Source: Candidatus Lucifugimonas marina | Lineage (GTDB): Bacteria; Chloroflexota; Dehalococcoidia; Lucifugimonadales; Lucifugimonadaceae | Reading direction: 5' to 3' | Length of the DNA stretch: 64,000 nt | Assembly: GCA_029593915.1 (NCBI GenBank) | Contig: CP046147.1 | Coordinates: 1,798,001-1,862,000 of the forward strand | Shown: one piece after another, positions 34,952-43,714 of the stretch | Layout: each line of letters starts with the position of its first letter | How positions within the stretch are numbered: the first letter of the stretch is position 1 | The notes under the pieces: generated by a model | What the model was told of the DNA's origin: nothing | Database searches by the model: none | The model's input: the letters and a program-made list of their open reading frames with translations, nothing else | Program-made: the position numbers and the translations under genes

Positions 34952-37364
34952 CGGCTGAAGCAGCAACAGCATCGTCGCCGGAAGTGCCGAGTCGACCATT
35001 TAGGAAGTAGGTAGTCAATGGACCAATTCCTTTGACATCTACCACTCCACGTTCTTCAAACTCGTGGGTTTCCGCCAATTTAGTCCGGGTCGCTTCAAGT
35101 ACCTGGATTCGATTCGGAACACCGTGAGATTCGAGTCTGCTTGCTGTGTTTACGGTGTCTCCCCACACGTCGTAGATGAATTTTTTAAGTCCAACCACAC
35201 CCGCAACAGCAGGTCCCATGTGTATGCCGACCCTGACCTGAATATCGATACCCGTTCGATCTCGATAGTCAGTCAGCAGACCGAGCATCTCCAGCCCCAT
35301 ATCTGCCATATTCTCAGCGTGTCCACGACCGTCGACGCCGATACCGCCGGCAATCATGTAAGCATCACCGATAGTCTTGATTTTTTCGAGCTGATATTTG
35401 TCGGCAATGTTGTCGAACATCGAGAACACCGTGTTCAGCATCTCGACCAATGCCGAAGGAGTCATGTTCTTCGACATTTGGGTGAAGCCAACAACGTCGG
35501 CAAACAGCACGCTCATATCATCGAACCGGTCAGCGATCAGACCTTCACCGCTCTTCAGGCGATCAGCAATCGAACCCGGAAGAATGTTGAGCAGCAGTAG
35601 TTCATTGTCTTTGTGTGCCTTTTCGAGTTCGAGGGATGCTGTAATTTCGGTTCCGTACAGGTTGATGAAGCCAAATTCGAACACGCCAACGACTAGCAAT
35701 GAAAAGGTTCGACCATCAGCCGAAACATCAATCGATTCAGATGAACCAGAATCGGAAATCCCAGAGATTTTGCTGAAGAACTCGTCGGGAAGCTTCTCGC
35801 CTACCCGTGCCCCGATCGCCTTCAGAACGAGCTCGCTCGCCGGGTTGGCGTACTCGACAATTTGATCGCTGGTTACTCGCAGAACAGGGTTCGGGTTCTG
35901 GTCGGGGAACTTGTTCATGGCGATGCGCGCCGTGATGTCGTCACCGTAGATATTGGTTATATCGAATTCACGTATGTGAACAGGCGTCAGAGAATATGTC
36001 CGCCCTTCCCCGCTTACTTCAAGCGATTCATCTGATGAGCCAGACCGCAAAACGACGATTTGCTCTTTCAGATCGTTACTGAATAGGTCGCCAACTTCCA
36101 TTCCCATAGCTCGGACTACAGGAGCGCCAGCAGAGTTGGAATATTCAAGTTTGCCCTCTGGCGACATTCGCATAACAGGGTTCGGGTTCAAATCGGGGAA
36201 CTTGTTGAGCACCTTCATGGCGGTGATATCAGTTCCATAAACGTTGATGCAGTTGAACTCGAATACTTCAACGATCAACAGAGAATAAACCCTGTCGCCG
36301 GCTTCGACTTCGATAGTCTCCGAACTGCCGCTCGATGCGATCCGAGTAAACTCTCTCATCATGTCGACAGGTACGACATCGCCAGATTGGGCATTGATTG
36401 CTTCACAAACTAGTTCACTGGCGGGGTTGGCGTACTCAAGCACGCCGCTGTGACTGATTCGAAGAACCGGATTGGGATTCTGGTCGGGGAACTTGTTCAT
36501 CGCTATGCGTGCGGTGATGTCCGAACCGTAGATATTGGTGATCTCAAACTCTGGCGTGTAGACCGGAAGCAGCGAGAATGTTCTACCCGCACCGCTCACG
36601 AGCAACGGCTCGTCCGTCACTTCGTTACACACATCTTCGATGGATTTAATTAGCTCCGGTGATAGCTTCTGCCCCACGCTAGCGCCCATCGCTTTCACGA
36701 CCAGATCAGCCGCATCGTTGGCGTAGTCTAACGTTCCATCGCCGGCCATTTTCATCACGGGATTGGGGTTCAAATCAGGGAACTTGTTCAGCACCCGCAT
36801 CGCAGTCACTTCAGTGCCGTATACATTGATGAAGCCCTGATCTTTGTACATCACCGGCAAAAGCGAATAAGTCTTAACGCCAGCGGTGATGTCGAACGAA
36901 CCCGCCAGATCACGATTCGCTTCTTCCATAAGACGCTCAGACAGCTCTTCGGGCAGCTTAGAGTCGTTCGAAATCCCAAGCGCTGATGTTATTGGCTTAC
37001 TCGCGTCGTTCGAGTAGAGCAGGTCGCCGTCGAACGATATTCTCAAAACCGGGTTAGGGTTCAGGTTCGGGAATTTGTTAATCGCCTCTAACTGATCGCG
37101 TAGTCGTTTATGTGCGTCAGCGTTCGCTCGCCTTGCAGAGCCGACAACCGTGGCACTGGTAAGCAACGACACCGTGAACGGCACCATCACAGTCAGGGGG
37201 ATTTGCCACCCCATACGCGAAGTCCACTCGCCGGCAACTATCGAAGTCCCCTGAGTGATCGCGACGAGAGTCGTCCCGACGACTAATGCCGTTTTGAGAG
37301 CCCTCTTGATTACTCGACTGTCGCGAAGGTCGCTCAGCCAGATGCGCGTCTGCATGTTTAACAA
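34935..37364 (-). CDS. Class III adenylate cyclase with five tandem 97-residue PAS-like repeats
   Basis: An 809-residue membrane-anchored cyclase. Two membrane helices lie near residues 24-40 and 54-76. Five sensor repeats begin with NKFP at residues 96, 193, 290, 387 and 484, each exactly 97 residues apart. A linker around 581-610 leads to the class III cyclase domain. Metal-binding Asp623 (FADVVGF) and Asp667 (IGDAY), adenine-specifying Lys663 (KIKTIGD) and Asp732 (YDVWGD), and Asn739/Arg743 (VNTASR) are present, so cAMP rather than cGMP is predicted. The repeats look PAS-like ('GxLEYANxAS' then 'RTxSLLxV'), but the ligand is unknown. Coupled to the downstream MBL gene. Confidence 0.92.
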   Translation of the reverse strand: MLNMQTRIWLSDLRDSRVIKRALKTALVVGTTLVAITQGTSIVAGEWTSRMGWQIPLTVMVPFTVSLLTSATVVGSARRANADAHKRLRDQLEAINKFPNLNPNPVLRISFDGDLLYSNDASKPITSALGISNDSKLPEELSERLMEEANRDLAGSFDITAGVKTYSLLPVMYKDQGFINVYGTEVTAMRVLNKFPDLNPNPVMKMAGDGTLDYANDAADLVVKAMGASVGQKLSPELIKSIEDVCNEVTDEPLLVSGAGRTFSLLPVYTPEFEITNIYGSDITARIAMNKFPDQNPNPVLRISHSGVLEYANPASELVCEAINAQSGDVVPVDMMREFTRIASSGSSETIEVEAGDRVYSLLIVEVFEFNCINVYGTDITAMKVLNKFPDLNPNPVMRMSPEGKLEYSNSAGAPVVRAMGMEVGDLFSNDLKEQIVVLRSGSSDESLEVSGEGRTYSLTPVHIREFDITNIYGDDITARIAMNKFPDQNPNPVLRVTSDQIVEYANPASELVLKAIGARVGEKLPDEFFSKISGISDSGSSESIDVSADGRTFSLLVVGVFEFGFINLYGTEITASLELEKAHKDNELLLLNILPGSIADRLKSGEGLIADRFDDMSVLFADVVGFTQMSKNMTPSALVEMLNTVFSMFDNIADKYQLEKIKTIGDAYMIAGGIGVDGRGHAENMADMGLEMLGLLTDYRDRTGIDIQVRVGIHMGPAVAGVVGLKKFIYDVWGDTVNTASRLESHGVPNRIQVLEATRTKLAETHEFEERGVVDVKGIGPLTTYFLNGRLGTSGDDAVAASADEQSS
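35625..37079 (-). repeat. Five tandem 291-base coding repeats in the cyclase gene
   Basis: The repeats encode residues 96-580. Units 2 and 4 share NKFPDLNPNPVM and TAM/TAR patterns, while units 3 and 5 share NKFPDQNPNPVL and 'YANPASELV', so the array grew by duplication of a two-unit block. Unit 1 is the most divergent. No indels have accumulated between units. Confidence 0.9.
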
Positions 37365-37504
37365 CTTGGTGAATTTGTCCCTAGAACCGGAGTGGAAGCT
37401 TACCGGAAATCACTAAAACTTGTATTCGAATTCGCAGGGAATGTTCGGACTCCCCACTGCAATCGAAGTCTTAGATTCACCAATCACGAAAACGGCGCGG
37501 GAAT

Positions 37505-38520
37505 TTATGCGGACAGCGCTTCATTCACGATTTGTTCGGCTACGCCATTAAATAATTCACGTACTGCATCACGCACTTTGAGCCACCAATAATCGAAATA
37601 AATTACGACATCTCGAAGCTGCCGCCAGCGAATGAATATCGGCAAAACTTCCTGCTCGTAGTTCGATAGCGGTAAATGCTGATGATAAGTCCTCAGAAAC
37701 TCAGCCCCAGATTTCACATCGGCCTGAGGGTCGCCACCCAGCGGAGAAAAACGGGTTAGTGCGCCGCCCAGATCAAGAACTCTTCTCGCCCGAATCGAAG
37801 CGTCGAAATCGAAGACTCCAGGACTTCGTCTCCGGTGAATTGGAGATTGCGCATTCGATAATCGCCATGGCACAAATACTCTGGCAACTGAGTAAAATCG
37901 ACTGAGTTCAGTTCGTTGGCGCTTTTCTTCGCGAACTCTGCAAGCTCACTCCCGTCGACGCCTAACTCTCCAGCCAGATGTTTTGCTCTGGTAAGCCATA
38001 TTCTGGGATCAACGTCAGGGAGAGTAAATATCGGCCAATTGGGCCGAGACCCACTCGGTACAAAGGCACGCCCAACTCTGTGAATATCAGCGAGAACTAT
38101 CGAGGCATTATGAATTCGAGCAGAATTGACCAAAGGCTTTCCGGCAGGCGCACCATCCCCCATCCATCGGAATAGTGTCCAGCCAGTGTCATCTATCCAT
38201 AGATTTGGCTTACCTGAAGCTTCGGGAACAATTTTTGGAGCTAAAGCGAAGCCGTTCTTTTCAAGATGGTTCAGAACTTCCGCTTCGTACTCAAGATTTC
38301 CTGCATTGTTTGGACGATTACTTTTGCGAACGTCATAGGCTTGGTCTTCGTGTTCGATCTTGAAATGAACGTTGTACGAACCAGTCTCAAGCGCCGTAAT
38401 ATTCGCACCATCCAATTGATACGCCTGCACAATCGACGGCGGCACAGTTCTGGCATCGTCCCTTAGACGAATGTCCCTGTAATCGGGCATGTCGGGGTCT
38501 GGAAAATGGGTCAGCGACAT
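37505..38520 (-). pseudogene. Aminoglycoside-phosphotransferase-fold kinase, frameshifted
   Basis: Reading from the ATG at 38520, a homoserine-kinase/APH-like protein runs to the catalytic loop HGDYRMRN (His218, Asp220, Asn225), then leaves the frame after residue 233. The family continuation 'PGVFDFDASIRARRVLDLGGALTRFSPLGG' (the metal-binding D-F-D segment) is found in another frame and runs to 37505. A loss of one base (or gain of two) near 37815-37822 explains the break. Without the D-F-D motif the truncated product would be inactive. Substrate unknown. Either a real pseudogene or a sequencing error. Confidence 0.82.
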
Positions 38521-38584
38521 CTTCCTAAATTCTCAACTCTTGAATCTCAACCGGATAATGTCCAACACTACTTTGTTCCCGCAA

Positions 38585-38615
38585 CTACCTTGAGTAGGGT
38601 GTCCGCTCAAGGTAG
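38585..38615. promoter_or_regulatory. 10-bp inverted repeat in divergent intergenic region
   Basis: CTACCTTGAG (38585-38594) is the perfect reverse complement of CTCAAGGTAG (38606-38615), 11 bases apart. It lies in the 230-base gap between the kinase gene (leftward) and the 38751 gene (rightward). It could be an operator or an RNA hairpin; no T-run follows. Confidence 0.4.
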
Positions 38616-38750
38616 ACGTTAGAACGAGAGCTGATTCGTTTTTGCGAAGATTCGAAATTCTGACGAACGGCATGGAATGGCGTTACCCTGCGCCCAACAT
38701 TTTTGTAACCGGTCGCCCCACAAGTTAGAAAACCTCGCAGAATCTCGAAC

Positions 38751-40178
38751 ATGCTCAATCATTCAAAAACCCTCGGAATCTACGCTTGGCCGCCGCACAT
38801 TCAGGCCGAGGGAGTCAACGCTGTTCTCGACAATCTGCAGACGATAGGCGCTACGTCTGTATCAACTTCGACGTACGTTGCTGAACCTGCGGTTGACGGT
38901 GAAGGTGATCGACGGGAACCGCCGCAAAACGGCAACAAGGGATTAGTTCGTGAGATCGACCGACCTCTTTGGGGTCGTAAGGCTCTATACCTACATACGG
39001 GGCCAAGTTTCAGTCACGACTCAACACTGTATGAAGGTATGAAATATGCTCCACAGGCACCAAACGACTTAACTCGCAAACATGGCGATGTGATCCACGA
39101 ATTCCTAGCGGAAGCCAATAAACGAGGTCTCAAAACCTATATTCAGACCTCGCCATCAAGATTGCCAACGTTGCGTGATGGAGTCGATCCAGCTGAACGG
39201 CTTGCCGACACTCCAAGACTTCCATATGGAAAACTTCCATCGAACCGGATGGTCAACTTTGCCTCGCTGGCGAGCCCTGCTGTGATCGATTTTATGGCCG
39301 CTGAGACCGCTGACATCGTCGCCGAATACCCAGAAGCCGATGGGCTGCTTCTCGATCGAATGGAGCAAAGTTTCTACACATTCGACGACGCGTTTGTCGA
39401 TTACGGTGAGCATGCCCAGAAGGCTGCAGAAGAATACGATCTTGACTTCGAATCGATAAACGCTGTGGTAGGCGAGGCACTTGGGCGATTTGCCTCGATC
39501 ACGAACGATGAGCTCGACTCGATTCAGTCGAAGATCGACATTCCAATCGCTTTTCCAGGCTTGGCAGCCGCTAATGGCTCAGACAGTCAGAAATCTCTAA
39601 CCGATGCGATGAAACTACGTTCGAACATCGCAACAAATTTGCTCAAGACGATCCGCGAGTCGGCCGATTCCGTTCGCGATGGTGTCGAACTAATTCCAAT
39701 CACCTTCCCACCCCCACTATCGGTGCTCACCGGAGTCAATTTTTCGGAATACTCAAAATACGCCGACGCAGTAATGATCAAGTTCTTCACGATGCATTGG
39801 CCACTGATCGTCACTTACTGGACTGAGGCCATCACCGCTATGAACCCGTCTGTTGATTCAAACAAGGTCGCCAGAGCGGTTTCGATAGCCCTAGAACTCG
39901 AAGATATTCCATCGAATAACGCCAGCGATTACGCATACCCCGAGCCCGACACTCCGCACCGTGCTGGGTCCAATGCTCAGATCAGCAAAATAAAAGTCGC
40001 AACAAATCAGGCAAAATCCATGCCAATATTGCCATCCGTTCACGGTTACGGCCCGTTAGAAGATGTTGAGCGTCGATGGAGAATTGGCTGGGAGACTGGT
40101 GAAACGGGGATGTGGGTCAACAGATACGGCTACTTGAGTGAGCCTAAGCTGAACCTACTGAAACGAGTTACTTCGTAA
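38751..40178 (+). CDS. Hypothetical protein, possible TIM-barrel glycosidase-like fold
   Basis: A 475-residue soluble protein without signal peptide. Beginning MLNHSKTLGIYAWPPHIQ, it shows spaced strand-helix segments ('LKTYIQTSPSRLP', 'EYPEADGLLLDRMEQSFYTFDD', 'IPIAFPGLAA', 'YADAVMIKFFTMHWPLIVTYW') that resemble hypothetical glycoside-hydrolase-like barrels, with acidic residues (D-R-M-E) at a strand end. I do not recognise a named family, so function is unassigned. It is rightward, 150 bases before the small membrane protein gene. Confidence 0.7.
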   Translation: MLNHSKTLGIYAWPPHIQAEGVNAVLDNLQTIGATSVSTSTYVAEPAVDGEGDRREPPQNGNKGLVREIDRPLWGRKALYLHTGPSFSHDSTLYEGMKYAPQAPNDLTRKHGDVIHEFLAEANKRGLKTYIQTSPSRLPTLRDGVDPAERLADTPRLPYGKLPSNRMVNFASLASPAVIDFMAAETADIVAEYPEADGLLLDRMEQSFYTFDDAFVDYGEHAQKAAEEYDLDFESINAVVGEALGRFASITNDELDSIQSKIDIPIAFPGLAAANGSDSQKSLTDAMKLRSNIATNLLKTIRESADSVRDGVELIPITFPPPLSVLTGVNFSEYSKYADAVMIKFFTMHWPLIVTYWTEAITAMNPSVDSNKVARAVSIALELEDIPSNNASDYAYPEPDTPHRAGSNAQISKIKVATNQAKSMPILPSVHGYGPLEDVERRWRIGWETGETGMWVNRYGYLSEPKLNLLKRVTS

Positions 40179-40328
40179 CTTTTGACCAAACCAGCACGGA
40201 TATCGACGCTCGGTTCGATCACGGTTTCGGGTTATTGTTGTTTAGCATGATTCCCCGCAGATCGTATTTGCTTGATCTTGTACTCGAAAAAACGACTTTG
40301 GGAACATCCTTGGGAGTAAATCTAAAAT

Positions 40329-40463
40329 ATGCCTGACTGGTGGCTGGAAGCGACTTTACCGACCGTTGTGTTCGGTTTTCTGCTCATACTCTGGGTGTTC
40401 ATACCCGCGCCCGAGGGCGAATCAGATTTCGGTAGTCGGCTACGCGATAGGTTCCGCAAATAA
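40329..40463 (+). CDS. 44-residue single-helix membrane protein coupled to permease fusion
   Basis: ATG at 40329 opens a 44-residue frame: MPDWWLEATL, then a hydrophobic helix (about residues 11-26) and a basic, cytoplasm-facing end (SRLRDRFRK). The stop overlaps the start of the downstream permease-ASPIC gene as TAATG, the same coupling seen at pntAB-pntB and 22909. Aromatic residues at one edge and arginines at the other fit a real membrane protein. Probably an accessory subunit of the downstream protein (inference). Its ribosome-binding site is weak. Confidence 0.6.
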   Translation: MPDWWLEATLPTVVFGFLLILWVFIPAPEGESDFGSRLRDRFRK

Positions 40464-43400
40464 TGTTTGCAACCGCAGATCGCAAAAGACTTCTAGTCGG
40501 ACTCTTACTCCTTGCCGTCATCATGGGCTTGTTTCTGGCGTTCAACCGGCTTCCTAAGATCGGCATTGTCGGCGAAGACCTCGACGCTGTTCAATCACCC
40601 ACAAGCCAGTGCTTCCAGGGATTCTGCATCGAGCGTGATCCCGGCGTGAGTTTCACCACACGCTGGATCCAATTTTCAATCACATACCTTCGACTCGTAA
40701 CCGTTGGTATGACCTTTGCGTTCGTCACTGCCGGACTAGCGGAAGCGTTCCTGTTTTCTAAATCCATAAATAAAGGATTACCAACCGCCGGAGTATTCAG
40801 AAGAACGGTTCAAGGTACGGTCGCAGGCGGTGTAATGAACCTTTGTTCGGCTTGCATCGTTCCTGTGTCGTCGGCGTTCCATAGACGTGCCAGTATCGAA
40901 GGCGCAATCGCCATGGTTCAAGGTTCGACAACGCTGAACATCCCTGCACTTGCGATGGTGTTTTTCGTGTTCAGTCCAGTGCTCGGATTCAGTCGACTGA
41001 TACTGGCGATAATCGGTGCTTTGATCATTGGACCAATTGTCGTTTTAAGCGTTCGCCGTGACCGGGTGAAATCGGTCGAAATTCCAGACACCTATCAAGA
41101 TCCTGCTGATCTCGCATGTTGGGGGGAAGTTCTTGCACCGGCGTTCAGGCACTGGGCGAAAGCAAGTATCGGCTACGCCATTCGACTTTCACCAATCATG
41201 ATCCTTGCCGGATTCGCGAGCGGTCTAGCAATTCAATGGCTGAGCCCTGAAGTCGTCGCTACGTATCTCGGCAACGACGTTCGAGGCGTGCTGCTTGCAG
41301 CTACATTCGGCGTGCTCATCAACGTTCCTCTTCTTTTCGAAATCCCACTCGTCGCCCTACTGCTGCTGCTCGGAATGGGAACCGCTCCTGCTGCGACTCT
41401 ATTGTTCGCCGCCGCCGCCGGCGGGCCGGTTACATTCTGGGGACTTGCCAAACTTATGCCTCGCAAGGCATTGGCAACCTTCGCAACAGCAACATGGGCT
41501 GTTGGTGCTTTCGGTGGTCTGATGGTTCTGGTTGGCGGAAACTTCTTCTGGGAAGATGCCGGATTGCACGACCGGGTCGCAAAGGCCGGAGAATCGCGAA
41601 CAGTTGAACAATTATTCCTCGCCTCAGGCGCAGACCCTGTCGACATTTTGGAATACCCGGCAGTTTTCGACGGCACGCCAGCAAGCAATGAATTCGCACC
41701 GTTCCAAAACATTGCGCCGTTGATCGGTACCGATGCCCTGATAGAGAACCGATACCCCGGCGTGGCAATTTTCGACTTCGACCGCGATGGCGATCTCGAT
41801 TTCTACGTCACTTCTGGCGAATCGAATGCCTTATTCCAAATCACCCGCGGTGGACCAAACAAGTTGTTCAGGAATGATGGCAACAATGAGTTCACTGAAA
41901 TCGCTGGTGATGCGGGAGTTGCCGCAGCGACGCACAACTCGACGGCTGTGGCAGCGTGCGACCTAGACAACGACGGATATCAAGATCTGTATGTTGGTGC
42001 ACAGGGACGCATTGGTGACGATCTCGACTACCGATCACTCGCCCAAAACCCAGCCCTTACAGCAATCGTGCAAGACAGGTTGTTCCACAACAACGGCGAC
42101 GGAACCTTCACCGATATCACTGCGACCGCTTTCGGCGAGCAAGCCAACCCTCGCTCGGCAGCCAGCATCGCATGCGGTGACATAGACAACGATGGCTGGC
42201 TCGACCTATACGTAGGAAACCGCGCCGACCAGGATTTCGTTCGATTCGACACATCGCGGCATCACGGTCACTTCAACACGTTCTTCCACAACAACGGTGA
42301 TGGAACGTTTACCGACGCAACTCTCGAATCAGGGCTGGTCTCACCCCCGATTCGGATGCGTGACACTGCCGGCAACCCAATTCTCTATTCGGCCCCCGGC
42401 AACACGACTATCGAAGGCTTCGACATCAGCGTGACCGACGCCTACAACAACATTGTTGGCGATCCAGCGGGTCAGACTTGGGCAACCTTGCTGTTCGACC
42501 ACGACCAAGACGGTGATCTCGACCTTTGGGTCGGCGACGATGGTGATCGATTGAAGGTGTACCGAAACGATTCGAATCCAGCTGGAATTACCTTCACGCC
42601 TGTCGAAGAGCTACTCGGTATAGACCAGATGGGTCAGTGGATGGGATTTGCTCTGGGTGATTACGACGGAGACAACGATCTCGACATCTTCGTAACCAAC
42701 ATGGGATTCCAGCCCTTAGAGCGGCCGTGGCCGGGCGTTCCATCGGCAGACTGTGCCTACTACCACTCGACCGAGACTGGAACTTGCTTCCACGCCCTAA
42801 TCGAGAACCGAGTGAACGAAGGGTCGGAACCGAACCGCCCAGGCGCGTTTGTGTTCGTAACTGGCGATACAGCAGTAACTCCTTCTGCCTCGATTCCTCC
42901 AGTTTCGCTCAGTGACGATTTCGAACCTGAAAATGGCGCCGAGATTAACGGACTTGAAGCGTACGAATTTGGGTTCGGCACAGCGTTCTTCGACATGGAC
43001 AACGACGCCGACGAAGATCTGTACTGGCTAGGATCAATTGCGGCACGTGGTGAGGGGCCGGGAGGAGATTTCGCACCCGGTGTAGGACGCTTGCTCCAAA
43101 ACGATGGAAATGGTTCATTTGCGGACATAACCGCCGAGGCGCATATCGTCGATGCTCTAGCTGTCGACTACTCAACGCTTGATCCTGACGACGGCGATTT
43201 CAACTCACGTAGACAACGACTCGGTCTCGAATACCACGAGAACGGAAAAGGTGTTGCAGTGGGTGATCTCAACGGCGACGGATTCGTCGATGTGATCGGA
43301 ACCAACAGCAACGGTGAGACTTTCGACGCCCAAGGCGAGCGCGCCGTTGCGAGTGGTCCGTTGTTCGTCTGGATGAACAGCGGCGGCGACAACCGATGGG

Positions 43401-43705
43401 TTTCGTTCAGGCTGACGGGTCGAATGGGAATCGAAGATGGCGAAGCAAGCACCGGTTCAAACGCTGATGCTATCGGTGCCAAGATATTCGTAACTCACAC
43501 TGATGCCAACGGAAATGAAACGACCCAACTCAAAGAAGTTCTCGGTTCTTCTAGCTTCTTATCAATGAGTTCGCTGGACATTCACTTCGGAATCGGCAAT
43601 GCATCATCAGTGAAAGCCAGAATCGAATGGCCGAGCGGTCGAACCTCGAACATCACTGATCTGGAACTAAACAAGCTCCACGAAATCGCCGAGCCCGCAA
43701 GCTAA
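40463..43705 (+). CDS. Permease (DUF318/YraQ-like) fused to FG-GAP/ASPIC-UnbV domain
   Basis: One uninterrupted 1080-residue frame. Residues 1 to about 365 are polytopic: an N-terminal helix, then a permease core with 'GGVMNLCSACIVPVSS', matching the GxxxPxCSCxxxP region of DUF318/YraQ permeases, a repeated-half 'LGNDVRGVLLAATFGVLINVPLLFEIP', and a last helix ending near 359. From about 415 a CRTAC1-type region starts ('NRYPGVAIFDFDRDGDLDFY') with many DxDxDG calcium loops. The ASPIC/UnbV domain is at about 965-1075 ('GSNADAIGAKIFV', 'VLGSSSFLSMSSLDIHFGIGNA'). The propeller is closely similar to the 17693-19870 lipoprotein. I know these two families separately and not as a fusion. Confidence 0.88.
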   Translation: MFATADRKRLLVGLLLLAVIMGLFLAFNRLPKIGIVGEDLDAVQSPTSQCFQGFCIERDPGVSFTTRWIQFSITYLRLVTVGMTFAFVTAGLAEAFLFSKSINKGLPTAGVFRRTVQGTVAGGVMNLCSACIVPVSSAFHRRASIEGAIAMVQGSTTLNIPALAMVFFVFSPVLGFSRLILAIIGALIIGPIVVLSVRRDRVKSVEIPDTYQDPADLACWGEVLAPAFRHWAKASIGYAIRLSPIMILAGFASGLAIQWLSPEVVATYLGNDVRGVLLAATFGVLINVPLLFEIPLVALLLLLGMGTAPAATLLFAAAAGGPVTFWGLAKLMPRKALATFATATWAVGAFGGLMVLVGGNFFWEDAGLHDRVAKAGESRTVEQLFLASGADPVDILEYPAVFDGTPASNEFAPFQNIAPLIGTDALIENRYPGVAIFDFDRDGDLDFYVTSGESNALFQITRGGPNKLFRNDGNNEFTEIAGDAGVAAATHNSTAVAACDLDNDGYQDLYVGAQGRIGDDLDYRSLAQNPALTAIVQDRLFHNNGDGTFTDITATAFGEQANPRSAASIACGDIDNDGWLDLYVGNRADQDFVRFDTSRHHGHFNTFFHNNGDGTFTDATLESGLVSPPIRMRDTAGNPILYSAPGNTTIEGFDISVTDAYNNIVGDPAGQTWATLLFDHDQDGDLDLWVGDDGDRLKVYRNDSNPAGITFTPVEELLGIDQMGQWMGFALGDYDGDNDLDIFVTNMGFQPLERPWPGVPSADCAYYHSTETGTCFHALIENRVNEGSEPNRPGAFVFVTGDTAVTPSASIPPVSLSDDFEPENGAEINGLEAYEFGFGTAFFDMDNDADEDLYWLGSIAARGEGPGGDFAPGVGRLLQNDGNGSFADITAEAHIVDALAVDYSTLDPDDGDFNSRRQRLGLEYHENGKGVAVGDLNGDGFVDVIGTNSNGETFDAQGERAVASGPLFVWMNSGGDNRWVSFRLTGRMGIEDGEASTGSNADAIGAKIFVTHTDANGNETTQLKEVLGSSSFLSMSSLDIHFGIGNASSVKARIEWPSGRTSNITDLELNKLHEIAEPAS

Positions 43706-43714
43706 CCAGACAAA

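Noticed and set aside
35625..37079. Regularly spaced repeats as a CRISPR array
   Set aside because: The 291-base units are coding, in one frame, and diverge as protein repeats; there are no short identical repeats with unique spacers.
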